Shown here: piece after piece, positions 37,706 through 51,219 of the stretch | Layout: every line of letters starts with the position of its first letter | Position numbering within the stretch: the stretch's first letter is position 1 | Assembly: GCF_036785885.1 (NCBI RefSeq) | Contig: NC_092317.1 | Coordinates: forward strand, 64,501 to 128,500 | Origin: Coffea arabica | Lineage: Eukaryota; Streptophyta; Magnoliopsida; Gentianales; Rubiaceae | Length of the DNA stretch: 64,000 bases | Direction of reading: 5' to 3' | The notes under the pieces: model-generated | What the model was told of the DNA's origin: nothing | The model's database searches: none | What the model saw: the letters and a program-made list of their open reading frames with translations, nothing else | Translations under genes and position numbers: made by a program

Positions 37706-40700
37706 ATGACGATGATGGCCTGCGATGCTGATATCGCTTCTCCTCCTTGTTATTCTCCTTCTTATGGTTGTTACTTTCTTAGAAAAGCTACAAGAGGGCC
37801 GCTGCTTTTGCCGAGACAAGCAACACTGGACTTCTATTGGCTGCTGCTTCTCCTGACCTCCTTCAACTTCACTACTTTCGTGCTCTCCAAAACCAATGCT
37901 CCCGACGGTATTATTAATTAGTATCTCTCACCACCACCATTATCATTTATATTTATACCATATGTTATTCTGCAGACCAACTTAGGAACAGGATGACACC
38001 GCCACAAAAATGCTACTCTCACAGTTCACTTACCGCCGTAGCCATGCATCCTCGCAGTCGCTGGCCTATTTGAATTTTTTGCTTTATACTTCTACCATTT
38101 TCTGCTGATGTAGCAACAACATTCCCGGCTGCCCTACTCTTTTCAGTTCGAAACCACATATAATGGTTAAAGTTGGGCTCAATAATGGCAGCAAACTTTG
38201 ATATTCTATGCCTCATCCAAAGAAGTTAAAACTCACTTCCTCCACAAATTCTTGTTAGCTAGCCTAAGATTGCGGTCTGGTCATTTGTGGTTTCAACTCA
38301 ACGTCAATGATAGGAGAGAAGAATTAACCTGCGACATTTTCGATTTTAGGATTCTCTAAACCTTAAATGTTTATTGAACATTATCTTGTCCATTCTTTTC
38401 TCCATTCATTCCCAGAATGAACAGTGAGAACTGACTTCATTTGCACAACAGTCTGTCTGTAATTTGTAGGGCAATTTGTTCATTGACAAATTCTGACAGC
38501 ATAATAGGCAGCAGAAGGGTCTGGTGCACCACCAGTGGTGATGACATCAGCACATTATAGTTTCCCCCAAACCCCGTTCCTTCCACTTGTTAAAAACCAT
38601 GAAGTTATGACAGTTGGGTTAGTTCAATGTTTTAACGAATTGCTTCACCACTTGCCAACCAAAGAATCATTTAAAAGCAAAAGCATTTAAGTGGTTCCGC
38701 ATGTTACAATATTGTTGCACCTGTTGCCTCTTTTACCTCTCATTCTGACATCTCTATATCTTAGCAGTTTCTGCGCTCAATGTCATGTACACCAGCATGA
38801 ATTCTCCGTCCAAACTGGATGGCTGGAAATCAAATGGAGGTGACCCTTGTGGTCAATCTTGGCACGGAATCAAATGTTCAGGCTCCAGTGTAACTGAAAT
38901 GTATACGTGTTTTCCCCCAAAAAGAGAAATTTATTTGTGCTATAGGACCAAGTATTTGGATTTGGGTCCATTTTCTAAACCAAAGTCATCTCTTGTAAGT
39001 TGACCTTCTTTCAATATTTTCTCAGTGATCTCTCTGATTTGGGACTCACTGGATCAATGGGCTACCAGCTTTCAAGTTTGACATCCGTCACTTACTTGTG
39101 AGGCTTCACCAGCTTTTTGATGTATCCACCCCCCCCCCCCCCCAACAAAAAAAAAAAAACTTTGATTTGGCCTGATGGTGATGAAAATTTTTGTTTTAAT
39201 GCAGTGATTTGAGCAAAAACAATCTCAAGGGTGATATACCGTATCAACTACCTCCTAACGCACAATATATGTAAGCCAGAAGAAACTATTTATATCTTAC
39301 AAGTGACTTTCTCTTATTCACTACCGATTCAAGTTGTCATTTTGATGGTTTCTTGGCATGGTTGTACTTATCTATGTCTTCTAGGCTGAAGAAAATTTTT
39401 TTTTTTTAAAAGAATATCTCCCTGTTGGTTTGCTTGAACAGTTGGAAAATCATGTAGTTTTTCCATGCATGAATCTTCTATTTGAGGGATCTTTGGTTTT
39501 GACTATTCTTTTGATTTGATTTAAAGCTGTCTTCATTACTGTGATTTCTTTTAGGGCAAATAATTGGTAGAAGATTAAAGAGAGATTTTCCAACTCCTTT
39601 TTATTTTTTGTCTGCATGACATGATTATGCAATGAAATAGCTATAGTGCAATAGATACACTAATTGTCGAGAAAGGGATTTTCGCAATTAACATCCAAAT
39701 TTAATTACTCTATGCAAATTATATGTGTGAAAAATTGATTATGCTTATTAAATCAATACAAAGAATTTTTTTGACAGTTTTTCATCACTTAAGTGATTTG
39801 TCTGAATGACTATAATAACTTTCCGTGTAGAGATCTTTCAAGGAATGGATTCAGCGGCAGTGTGCCATATTCAATTTCGCAGATGATTAATCTTGAATAT
39901 TTGTGAGTTTGTCACACACACACACACACTCTCTCTCTCTCTCCCTCTCTCTCTCAAAGGAAGTAGTAAAAATGAGAGATATGTAACTTTTGGCTTTTTG
40001 TTTGATTTTATGTAGTGTCCTGATTTTAAGGGTTTTGCAGGAATCTTAATAACAATCAGCTCAATGGACAGCTGAATGATATGTTCGGACAACTTTCTAA
40101 ACTCTCTAAGTTGTAAGTATGGTGATTTTTGCCATTTACGTTTTGTTTTTGGCATCGCAGGATGTATCTCCGTTTGTTTTATAGAGGAAGCACGAACAAT
40201 AGGTTGAAAGACAGATTTTGCAGGCAAATTTGTACCTTCATCTTTGTCATGTGATGTGCTTCCTTTTATGAAAAGAAATATAATCCTGGATGAGAGTGCA
40301 GAAGAAGAAAGAAGAAAGGGAAGAAAATTGATAGAGAAGAGAAGCTTAATGTCGTGAAGTCTAATAGAGATCACAAAATTCAGGAGGCATAACTCAACTT
40401 GAATGAAGTAAAGAGATTATGTATGCTTCTATAGACTTCGGAGTTCCAAAAACTTTAATGCTATCCACTGAAAGAACTTTTGATTGGATTAATTTTTTAC
40501 TGCAACCTAAATTTTCTAAGTGGATACTCCAAGCCTATAACTACTGCTAAAAATAAACATAAAAAGAGATTAAAATGTAAAATAGTCTTTGAAACTGATA
40601 TCATTTTATGTTTTCTTATATTTCTCAACCTTGCAACTTCTACCATGCATCAAAATTCGTTTCAACTTGTTAAACACTAAAAAGTTTTTTAACTTGTCAT

Positions 40701-43700
40701 GTAAGATTTTTATCAGAAAATCTGATATGTGGTAGCAAATTGGGTGATACGTTCCCTAGATTATACTTAAGTATCATATTGCTTTTAATTTCACTAGAAA
40801 GTCATCATGAGGAGTATACATGATCAAGCCAAACAGCATTACATTCATTCTTATTGGGACCTTCCTTTTTTTTTAATACCGTAGCATTTGTATAAATATC
40901 CAAAAAATTGGTACCTCGATCTTGTTGGCAACTAATGAAATGGGATATTTTAGATTCATTTTGTGTTATTTATAATGTCATGAATGCATCTTACTTTCAG
41001 CTTTTCAGCTCAGTTGCTCTGTGCGTGTGTGTGCACGTGCATTAAAATTCAAGTGTTTCTTGTTGTGTATCATCCAGTATTTTCCACCTGTAAAGCTGTG
41101 TTTGTGAATGTATCCTTGCTCTTATGTCTAGGGATTTGTCTTTCAATTCATTTACTGGCACATTACCCCCGAGCTTTAAATCCCTCTCAAGCCTCAGCAC
41201 ATTGTAAGTGACCTGATTCACTAACTTTTACGACTGCGATTTTTGTGGTGCTGAAGGTGGTTACATGTCTTCATGCAGGCATTTGCAGAATAACCAGTTT
41301 ACCGGTTCAATAAATGTCCTTGCCAATCTTCCACTTGATGATTTGTAAGCCAGGCTTCTTGTTGAGCTGTATTCACTTGGAGTTTGTTTGTTGCTGTATT
41401 GGATTAAATACACACATGCACACACCCACACACACACACACATCTAATTCATTTTTCATAATTTGGTTTATGGCTATATGACAGGCTTTGCTGCTTTAAT
41501 TCCCTTGTTAACGACAATAACCATTATGTAAAGAACTGTTTCTGCACTTATGTTGAGTTTCAAATGATTGAAAATTTTTTAAAAATATTTATCTATCTAT
41601 CTATAGTTTATTTCTCTGGTTATAGATCACTATTTAGTTTGACATTTATCTTAGACATGGGAATTTTGAATACTGTACTCCTGCTGGATATGCTACATAG
41701 CTCAACTAACCAATACTCTGCATCAAAAAATCTTTTTTTCCATGCATAATTTGCTTGTATGATTAACCTAAAAGAATATGTTGGCTATATGCATCGCAGG
41801 AATGTGGCAAATAATCAGTTTACAGGTTGGATTCCTGATGAATTGAAAAGCATCAAAGATATAGAGTGAGTATTGAGCTTACATTGCATGGTGAAGTTGT
41901 ATCAATTTCTTTATTGACTTTTGAAACTCTGTTCAAGGACTGGAGGAAACTCTTGGTCTTCAGGGCCTGCTCCTCCCCCACCCCCTGGTCAGAAAAGTGA
42001 TCCTCATGCCAGGCAGTCAAAAGAAGATATCAAAAAGTCTGGTCTTAGTGGAACAGCCATTGCAGGAATAGTTCTGGGTATTTTGGTAGTGTTTGGTGTC
42101 ATAATCACTTTATTCTCACGAAAATCTTCTTCATCGCATTTTCTTGAAGAAGATAGGCTCAGCCGCAAGCATAGTCCATTTTCTCCTCTTGCAATTCATG
42201 AGCTGTCCAATGATTTGCCTAATGATGTGCAGAACGACTTCAGAGGTCACTCTCACTCTCTCTCTCCCCCCCACCTCTTGCTCTTCGCAAACTACTCTCC
42301 TTCCCCGGATTTAAAAGTGGAATTAAAATAGTAATGGAGAACAAAAATTAACAGCATTCTCCTGATCAATGATAAGATATCAGAAATCTGATGGTGCAAG
42401 AATTACCATCGGTGATAATGCTGATGCCATGGTTATGGAGCATTACCTAAAATTGATTCCCATTAGAAGTTCAGGGCATTCCACTGTTTGATTGATGTTA
42501 TGCCCTACTTTCTGGGAAAGTGAAATGATTTTGGTAAACTTCAGGTAACATTTTCATCCAGAATTTCTTGGAATCACTACATCTGTAACTAATTGTAAGG
42601 CACATGCAAGAGTTCCAAAGTTCAAATCTGATGCAGGTAGTTCAGAGATCTAATGTGTGACACACGCATGATTTATGGGAAAGATATTAATCTTCAGTGT
42701 ACCATTTGGCATAATTTGATGTTAAGGTTCTTTGTCCCTTTCTTGGTGTTTATGTTCTTTGCCTTTGTGAAAACCTTTGTGATAGGGTCATATTGACTTT
42801 TCTTGACTTGGTTTTATGTTGTTACCCATAGATATCTGGTAGAGATACTTCATTTGAGCAGTTAAGTCTTAAGTACCTGATGTTTCTGATGAGTCAAACA
42901 AATACAGGAAAAAGAACTTGTGTAATTAATGTTTTACATTGTTTTTAGCAAGATACCCCTAACATTACACAATGCATTATTGATGTAAGTTTATCACAAT
43001 GCAAACAGGATATGCATTTTCCTTTGTTCATTTGTTCATACTGAAAACTCCTAACTGGAAATTGGACTGAAAAAACTTCATGGTTTTGCATGTACATTCT
43101 ATTTAGTGCCTCATTCTACATATTAGTGCACCATTTTTTTTTTCTTTTTGATAATTGGTCCAGTCATTTACAGTTGCCCCTCCTTTAAGTTGTCCCTCAC
43201 TTCAGTTTAAACTGTGCAGCTGCTTATAATTTGTTTGCTGTTGGCAGAACGGAAGTCATTTGGTTCGTCTTCTTCAGTGAAAGTAAAATGTTTACAGACA
43301 TCTGCTTCAATGAGTCTTGAGACGGGGAAAACTCTGCAAGCATCTCCTTCTCCAGGTTTTAAGTCAGGAAAAGCATTGGAAGCCTCTCTTTCAGGAGATC
43401 TTAATCTCCCACCTTCTGATTGTGCTAGATATACCAATCATAATGAAATTACAGATCGTCTAGAAAGGAGCAGTTCAATTCATGTCACTTGCTATTCTCT
43501 TTCAGAGTTGCAAAATGCCACAGGTAACTTTGCAACAGGTCGCCTTCTTGGAGAGGGATCAATTGGTCGAGTCTATAGGGCAAAGCATGCTGATGGGAAG
43601 GTATGCATAAATTCTACTATTTTGTGTTGAAATTAGTATCTTCTCTGCAATATTTTCATCTGCCTGGCTTAAAAAATTTTCATTGGTTATTAGAATTAAT

Positions 43701-46700
43701 GCACATTTATGTGCTGTTTTCATTTCAGTCTCCTAGGTCACATAATTGGTTAAACTATTTTTAGATGGTGTAAGAAATTAGTATGTATTGTTTCTCTCAA
43801 TCACTTGAGATGTCCTGGTCAATGAAATACTCAATCCAAATAGAGTGTTCTTACTGAATTGTATGCCTGGAATAAAATCCGCAATAGGATAGAGGAATTA
43901 GGATTAGGATAGATAAGAGAATGTAACAAGTAGCTGAATGTAGCTCTACAGCATGTTGGTGTAACAGTTAATGGAAATGGGAAAACTAATTCATGCTTTA
44001 AATTTTGTGGTTGTTTGTCTTTATCTTTAGTTAGAGATAAAGACTCTTATCGAGGTTCTATTTTGCAAGGTTGTTTATAGTTGTTTTAGAAGTTATATAT
44101 GTGTATCTTATTTGTGCCTGAAGTTATGCATTAGGCTGTTTACAGTTCTATGGTCAGGTTGCCATTGAATTTCTTAATTTTTTTAACCCTACTTTCTTCC
44201 TTCATTTTATTATATTGCTTCCTTGTCAAGATGTATAAGAATCTGAGAGCTGACTTACAGTATTCTCTATTTAAGTCCTTGTCACATGGGATGAGCAGAA
44301 TTGGTAAAACTATTATAGCTAACTTAGTTCTTTTGTAGAACTCTATCTACACCCAGCATACTTGACTGTGTTGATGAACTGTAATATTTTAGATTATATG
44401 TTGCTATTCTGCTCCTTTTTTTACCTTTGAAAGTGGGGAGTTTGTAAATGCTATTGTAGCTACTTCAATTGTCCTTGCAATCAGTGTGTGTGTTTGTGTT
44501 TAGCACTTTCTTTTAGTTGTACAGTTATCAGAATCTATTTGACCTTTGGCAGATTGTGGAAGACGTTAATGATTTGATCTTTACTGATGCTGGTTCAGGT
44601 TTTGGCTGTGAAGAAAATAGATTCCTCACTTCTACAAGGTGGACATGGGGGAAAATTTAGGGAAGTAATCACACATATCTCTGAACTACGCCACCCAAAT
44701 ATTTCAGAACTCGTTGGTTATTGTTCAGAACAGGGACAGAACATGATAATCTATGAGTATTTTAGAAATGGTTCACTTCATGAGTTCCTGCACCTGTCAG
44801 ATGACTTTAGCAAACCACTTACGTGGAATACCAGAGTCAAAATTTCTCTAGGAACAGCTCGTGCTCTCGAGTAAGTTTATCAATCTTTCAGTGTGATTTG
44901 TCTTGCCATTTTCATTGATTTGGGTGAATTGAGCAGATTTAAGTATCAATCCGGGATGCTGTGATTCATATCCAAATACATGACACATCTATATCCAAAT
45001 GTAACATTCAAATCGGAAGGGATGGTAGTCTTATTTTTCCCATTTACAGCATCAAATGGATAGCAAAGCTTGAATTGGATTCACTCCACTATTTTGTGAT
45101 TACCTGCCCAAATTGCAACTTTTCTGTCTACAAATCATCAGAAATTGTTGGGATTTGTGAAAATATATCGGGATTTAGATATGTAGATCAATTTTGACTG
45201 TATTTTCGGAATTCAATGACTTGTTTTCCCTCGGCCCCAAATCCTCAAAGCCAGCCAAGGCTGGGGTTTTGTTGATATGTACTTCATTTTATCTTCCCTT
45301 TTCCTAGGGACTCTATTAATGGGTCAAGGGAAAAAAAAGAAGAGGAGAACATGAATATTCTTGTTACAAGGATTGGACACTGACATATTTAGTCAACTTA
45401 TATCTTGATATTCCATTTTGTTCAGGTACTTGCATGAGGTTTGCTCTCCATCTTATGTTCACAAGAACATAAAGTCTTCTAATATTTTGCTTGATGCTGA
45501 ACTAAATCCCCGTCTCTCTGACTGTGGCTTGACAGTTTTCTATGAGGTACATTTTTCTATAAAATTTTCTTATGATACACTTCCCATAAGTTTTTGTAAT
45601 TTGTTTCTTTTAGCTCAGGCTAAGGTTTATAGTGGCTATGTGTTTGAATTTTTTAATTGTTTTATTTTTTATGCTCTTTGGATGACAATATATGATAGAT
45701 AAAGCTTAAAATAGTTGGTTTTCTCTCTATCCGTTGTTCTTAATTTTTGGTTGGAAAGCTAACTTTATCTAGCAATGTAACTTTTTTTCTTTGGTGAGTG
45801 ATAATTACATATGGGTATGCTGCTGATATTTTTGGCATAGGAGTTTACAATTGATTAGAGTATGTTCAGAACAACAAAAATAAAGCTTCTGTATGTTTGC
45901 AATGGTCACAACTGTTCTGGATTCCCTGTTATCATTCTACCTGAAATGAATAAATAGAAGCGAAAAGAGATGTATCGAGTCCAGTTGGTTTTTGGCTAAT
46001 TTTGCCAGTGAAAGCACCATTAGAGTTCAACAAAATAACCATCACCACCATGCCATCAGGAGTTTCTATGATGCCATATATTCCAACTGCATGCAGAGAA
46101 ATTAGACGACCCTACCCTCATGGCATTGGCATTAAAATATTTTTTTCCTCATTTGAGGATGTAATGCATGACATCTCATAACTATCTAGTGGAGATGCTT
46201 GCATGTTAGCTGGTGGTGACATGGAAGAAGACAAAATATTGTGGTTCTTCAAAACATTTTTTTGGTCTTGAAGACCTTGTATGAATTCCTTGAAGCCCTT
46301 GAGAATTGTTATTGGCGAAAATTTGGTTTCAAAACAGTTGTGTATTGCTGAATGGATGAACCCCGTGATTTATTAGCATTACTTTAAAACTGTCGAAAAA
46401 CCAATTGGTTGAAGTGGTTAAAAATATCGAACTTATGCTGGAATCATACTAGATGCCAAACAACTGTCAATAAACTCCTAGGCATGAGACTATAGAATCA
46501 AAACTGGGACCAGAAACAATATGAAGCTGCTTATGGCTTTGTCAAGCACTTCTAAAAATGAAAGTTGGAAAAATAAATTGTGATGACTGATTTTTTGCCT
46601 ACATTAGCTATCCATCAGAGGATGGTTAAGTAAAGAGCGTAAATATCAAGGAAGGAACAGCACTGGGGCAGTTATCCAGTTGAGGAGCTCAAAAGTGGAC

Positions 46701-48199
46701 TTTATAGGCAAAATGATATGTCTGAAGTCTTTAGGAATAATTTGCCTACAGCCCAAGGAGTGCATGTAAATTTGCGCACAAGTATACAAGGCATCCTTTA
46801 CATTCCGCACTGAATATGCTTAAGTTATAATTCTTAGCATCCACCGATTTTATGCAGCCATCTCTTTTAAGTTTACTTTTTCTAAAAGTATTTTCACTTG
46901 TTTCTTAAAAGATGTGGTAGACGTAAACAAGATATCATAGGCATAGGTCATTCTTGTGTCCTTTGTCGCATATGTGCACTTTTCATTTAGAGCCAAAGCT
47001 CTAGTATACTCCATACCAAGTTGTTACATTGTAAGTTCTTCTCACGGTTGGTGCATTGTAATCAAACCTTTTGTCATGTGTTGTATATATGTACTCTTCA
47101 TTTACAGCCAAAGCTCTAGTATACACCACACCAAGGTTGATAGAGTCCAAGTAAATTCTCTCAAGTTACAGAAGATACTGGAATAGATTAAATGTGGGAT
47201 ATTCCATTGAAACTAATGTTAACAATGTAAAGTTTCATCCTAGCTTGAAAACATCCACATATATCAGGCAAGAAAATGATCTGAACCTGCGAGGGATTAC
47301 TTGGTTGACTGCCCCCAAAAAGGGTAAATCAAAATGCTTATTCTGATATTCTTTTCTGTATGCTTATTGCATGTAGATTTATTCCTTTCAATCTGGTACA
47401 AGAACAAGGTCTCTACTGTACGGAGTTTAAGTAGATTGTCATTGTTGCGTTACCTGATGTTTCACTCTACTCTTTCTTGGGAACTTTGGTTATGCCAAAA
47501 TTTGTGCTGCTGCAATCATTTTGGATCCCAGATCACAATTTATTTGCTGGGGTTTCTTCTTTTTCTGATTTGACTCTTTTAATTGGAGGGAAAAAATCAG
47601 CGGATGAACAAAAATCATGGGATTGGATATAAAGCGCCTGAGTGCACAAAACCTTCAGCTTATACATCAAAGAGTGATATCTACAGCTTTGGGGTGATTA
47701 TGTTGGAATTATTGACAGGTCGAATGGCTTTTGACAGGTAATTATTATCGTATTTGAAGGCAATCAGGGATACCGCTTAATTGTCTTCATCCTCACAAGT
47801 TTGTTGCTTTTTTTTTTTTTTCAAAAATAAGTTCAAAGCCAAGAATGGAACAGTTTCTTGTCCGGTGGGCCCCACCTCAGCTTCATGATATTGATGCCCT
47901 GGAGAAAATGGCTGATCCTGCCCTGCGTGGGCTGTATCCGCCCAGATGTCTTTCTCGTTTCGCAGATGTAATTGCTCTGTGCGTGCAGGTGAGTATTTTT
48001 AGGGCTGCAAGAAATCTCATTGTGCGTAATTTTGTGAATTTGTGGGTAACGTGGATTGTTTCTGGTATTCTACATATTATTATAGTTCATGTTGCAATAA
48101 TTTGAACCTGTGATTTGTGAAACGTGAAATCAGTCGGAGCCAGAATTTCGGCCACCCATGTCTGAAGTGGTAGAAGCGTTAGTTCGTTTAGTTCAGTGA
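37706..48199 (+). CDS. SRF: STRUBBELIG-receptor-family LRR receptor kinase (SRF)
   Basis: Plasma-membrane receptor-like kinase of the SRF (LRR-V) family. Exons: 37706-37907, 38768-38900, 39026-39097, 39205-39270, 39831-39902, 40041-40112, 41132-41203, 41279-41344, 41800-41865, 41938-42245, 43248-43600, 44599-44870, 45426-45546, 47601-47737, 47832-47988, 48134-48199; 744 aa. Order: hydrophobic N-terminus ([16 protein letters not shown]), cap motif [18 protein letters not shown], about seven LRRs, a Pro-rich hinge (APPPPPG), a TM segment (~310-332) and a kinase domain (~460-735). The glycine loop is GEGSIGRVY and the lysine motif AVKK is kept. HRD reads HKN and DFG reads DCG, so catalysis is doubtful, as described for STRUBBELIG itself. 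The first ATG of a cluster (37706, 37712, 37715) was chosen; the exact start is uncertain. The exact SRF clade was not resolved. Confidence 0.88.
39911..39955. repeat. (CA)n(CT)n compound microsatellite in an SRF intron
   Basis: CA units pass straight into CT units just after the exon ending at 39902. It begins 9 bases past the donor GT, so length variation could influence splicing, though nothing shows this. Confidence 0.8.
46965..47135. repeat. Two-copy direct repeat in the largest SRF intron
   Basis: A ~56-bp unit centred on AGCCAAAGCTCTAGTATAC occurs near 46965-47020 and 47080-47135, offset 115 bp, inside the 2054-bp intron 45547-47600. The rest of the intron looks like decayed repeat DNA; I could not identify a retroelement domain in it. 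Confidence 0.55.
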
Positions 48200-49183
48200 C
48201 CGAGTATTAAAGCAAAGCGGGGGGGAGGATCTTGGTTGGTGCATCTGGTTGGATGGATGATTGTGAATCACTGAAATCTGAGACTGGTTTCTCTGAAAAC
48301 ATCAAATGATGGCAACAAAAGATGTCTATGGTTTCTGCTGCAGTAGGGACAATTGTGCTTGTTGTAGAGCTTCCTTGTTTTCTGCGAATGACGTGACAAA
48401 GGTAAAAACTAAGCAAAGCAGCATATGAGGTCGTCCGTGGTGTTCTAGGATTTGCATCCTTAGCAGTTGAGCAATCTTAAAAATTTTTACACGAGTCCCT
48501 GTCAGTCACCCGCCCGCTTGCTTGTACACCTTCTTCTTCTTCTTCTTCTTCTTCTTCTTTTTTTGTATTGAGAAGCTCATTCCCAAGTTGTGCAAAAGCC
48601 ATAGCAAATTCTACCTACTACTATTATTTATGGCACAAGAAGAAGGTACGGGGACCCTCCCTCCATAAATTTCATTCCACACCAAGTCAATTGGATCAGC
48701 GGACGGTCCCTGTACATCGACAGATGAATGAATAATTCAATTCAAATTCTATACTTGTCAGTTGGGCATTCAAAAAAAAAAAAAAATTTTAAAAAAAAGT
48801 TTATAAAGGATTCATTGGAAATAATTTTTTTTTTTTCACGTTTACATGTTTCGTTGGAAATTCCCTTATTTCGCGTATGCAGTACTGGCCATGTTAATCT
48901 CCGAGATTTTTTCAGACCCAGTAATTTTTTTTTTTTAAACGAAGATAGGAGTACTTTAGAAGTTGATTTTTTTAAATTTTTTTGATAAAACATATATCAA
49001 ACTGACTTTCTTGCGGGTCTAAATTAACCATACGGTACTCTTTGTTCATAGAGTAAAATAATTCTTAAAACGGCTATAAGGTTTTTTTAATAATATATAC
49101 ACTATCATCGTTAGATTCGTGACATGTTTATAAAATTATAGTTTAAATTCAAATTTTACATAATTATCATTTATTCATCTAAA
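48200..49183. other. 3' flank of the SRF gene
   Basis: Probably contains the SRF 3' UTR, a (TTC)n microsatellite at 48531-48559, and A/T homopolymers at 48773-48985. The open frames at 48728-48993 are products of those homopolymers. No gene seen. Confidence 0.5.
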
Positions 49184-49191
49184 ACTGGCAG

Positions 49192-51110
49192 TAGGGATGA
49201 CAATGGAGACTGTTGTTCGTGGATGGGGGAGTAATGGGACAGGGGATAGGGTAGGGCAGGGACTGGGGAAATTTTTCTCCTCCCGTTTTAAATGAGGCGG
49301 GGGGCTGGGGGCGGGAGACGATACCCTCGCTCCGTCTCCCACTTCAATATTTAATATAAATAAATATATTATATTATATAATCTAATAATAATAAATTTA
49401 GAATATTTGACAAACAAACATAACCTTTATTTCATATATCTATACAATCCAAATGAGTTTTTTAATTTTCTTGACGTTTTATTTTAACACTTTTCTGGTT
49501 TTATTTTTCTTTTTTCACTTTTTCCAGCCCTATATTTTATTTTATTTTTAAATTTAGCTTTGATCTATTAAATAAAGACTTCTATTAAAAAAAATCAAAT
49601 TATCACCCGCAAATAAAGCGTGATGGGGCGAGGCGAGAATAGAGGTGGGGGACAGGACGGGACGACGAGGGCAATGACAAGAACAAGGGTGGAGAGAGAT
49701 TTTTAGCAACGGGGCAGGGGATCGGGAGAGATCCTCTACTCCAAACCCGTCATGTTGCTATCCCTAGAGGTGAGCAAATTCGGTTCATACCAAATTCATA
49801 ACCGAATTCAAATTCAATTCAGTAATTTGAAATCGGGTATTTGGTAATTTGGTACAAATTTAGTACATACCGAATTCACCGAATTCTAATATGGTATAAA
49901 ATAGGTAATGAAATTATGAATTTGGTAATAACCAATTTCGCATTCAAATTCGGTAATTGAAATAGGGTACCGCATTACCGCATTCGAATACCAAATTGGT
50001 ATATAAAATTATATAATATATAGATAAATGCTATTTAGTATTAGTATATGCTACTAATATATTATTATATTAGATAGGTAAATGCTATTAATAATAATAA
50101 GTATATGGTATTATCATCATATCATGTACTTATAATAATAATAATATATAATAATGTACAATATATTATTTTAGTATTTGTTAATTGTTATATGACTATA
50201 ATAATACAAATATATAGTAATACATAACAATATAAGTTAACTACTTATTATTTTATACATGAGTAACATGACTAGAATTGGATAATAATTAATACATATA
50301 TGTATAATACTAAATATTAAACAATAAACATAATTAGTAATTAGAATTTAGATATTGGTAATTTGATACATCATTGATCATACATGTTTGAATTATTGAA
50401 TATTTGAATGCGTAATCTGTAACTTGCAAGTATTAGTGTGCTCTAAATTTATATTACATATTTAACATAAAAATTCAGATTATCTATTCACTAATCTTAA
50501 GGCTTTAAGTATAAATAAGACAACTAAGCAGTGTAAGTGAATGCATGTGAATTGCAAATCAATGTATTAGTGTATTGACTCTCACAATAACATATGTAAG
50601 CAAATAAGTTTTATTTTGATTTGAAATAAATTATAAGTTTGTAACTAATATAACTTATCACTAATCATTGTAATTTGTAAGTTTGCAACTAATATTACTT
50701 ATTATTAATCATTGTAAATTATAAATTCATAAATTATCACTAATTATTGTACAGTCTAAGGTTTATTCTAGCTTAAATTAATCACTTTTTATGTGTTTCT
50801 TGAATCATAGACTAAGGATTCTAAGTATAAGTGATCAAATAAATGCCAATTAAATTAAACCACAAAATGATTAGAACATAAGTAATGTGTTAAATTATGA
50901 ATAAATTTGGGGATCAAATCAGTAATAATTTTTAAAAAATCAATTTTTTTTTAATAATTATCGTTTTCGAATTTGAAATTGGTTGTGGAATGAATTCGGT
51001 TATGGCCAATTCGAAATTAAAAACGGTTTAGATTTCTATAGATCGAATAATCGAATTCATTGCACCGAATTACCGCTTTTGCATCGAATGCACACCCTTA
51101 GCTATCCTTA
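49192..51110. mobile_element. Outer non-autonomous hAT element, interrupted
   Basis: The left end is TAGGGATGACAATGG at 49192; the right end ends GTTGCTATCCCTA, split by a second insertion, with its last TA at 51109-51110. The flanks are ACTGGCAG (49184-49191) and ATTAACAG (51111-51118), 5 of 8 matching with all three differences being transitions, as in an aged hAT duplication. Without the insert it is about 575 bp. The interior is G-rich at both ends and AT-rich in the middle, with no transposase. Confidence 0.6.
49765..51100. mobile_element. Inner hAT element nested in the outer one, 1336 bp
   Basis: The left end is TAGAGGTGAGCAAATTCGG; the reverse complement of the right end is TAAGGGTGTGCATTCGATG. 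The 8-bp flanks are GCTATCCC (49757-49764) and GCTATCCT (51101-51108), 7 of 8 identical. The target was the right terminal repeat of the outer hAT. The interior is AT-rich with repeated GAATTCGGT / ACCGAATT motifs near both ends. No transposase. Confidence 0.7.
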
Positions 51111-51219
51111 ATTAACAGTGCTGATAGCCTGATACTTAGGGGAGGAAAAAAAACATTTCCCCTAATTGGCAGTATATTTAAAAAAAAATCTCACATAAAA
51201 CTTAGGGGGTGAAAAAAAA

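Noticed and set aside
41399..41443. (CA)-rich stretch as a possible CRISPR-like or satellite array
   Set aside because: It is a simple dinucleotide microsatellite inside an intron, with no spacer-repeat structure.
45850..47600. Possible Copia-type retroelement relic in the long SRF intron
   Set aside because: I looked for integrase and reverse-transcriptase motifs on both strands and saw none clear enough; only a short direct repeat is supported.
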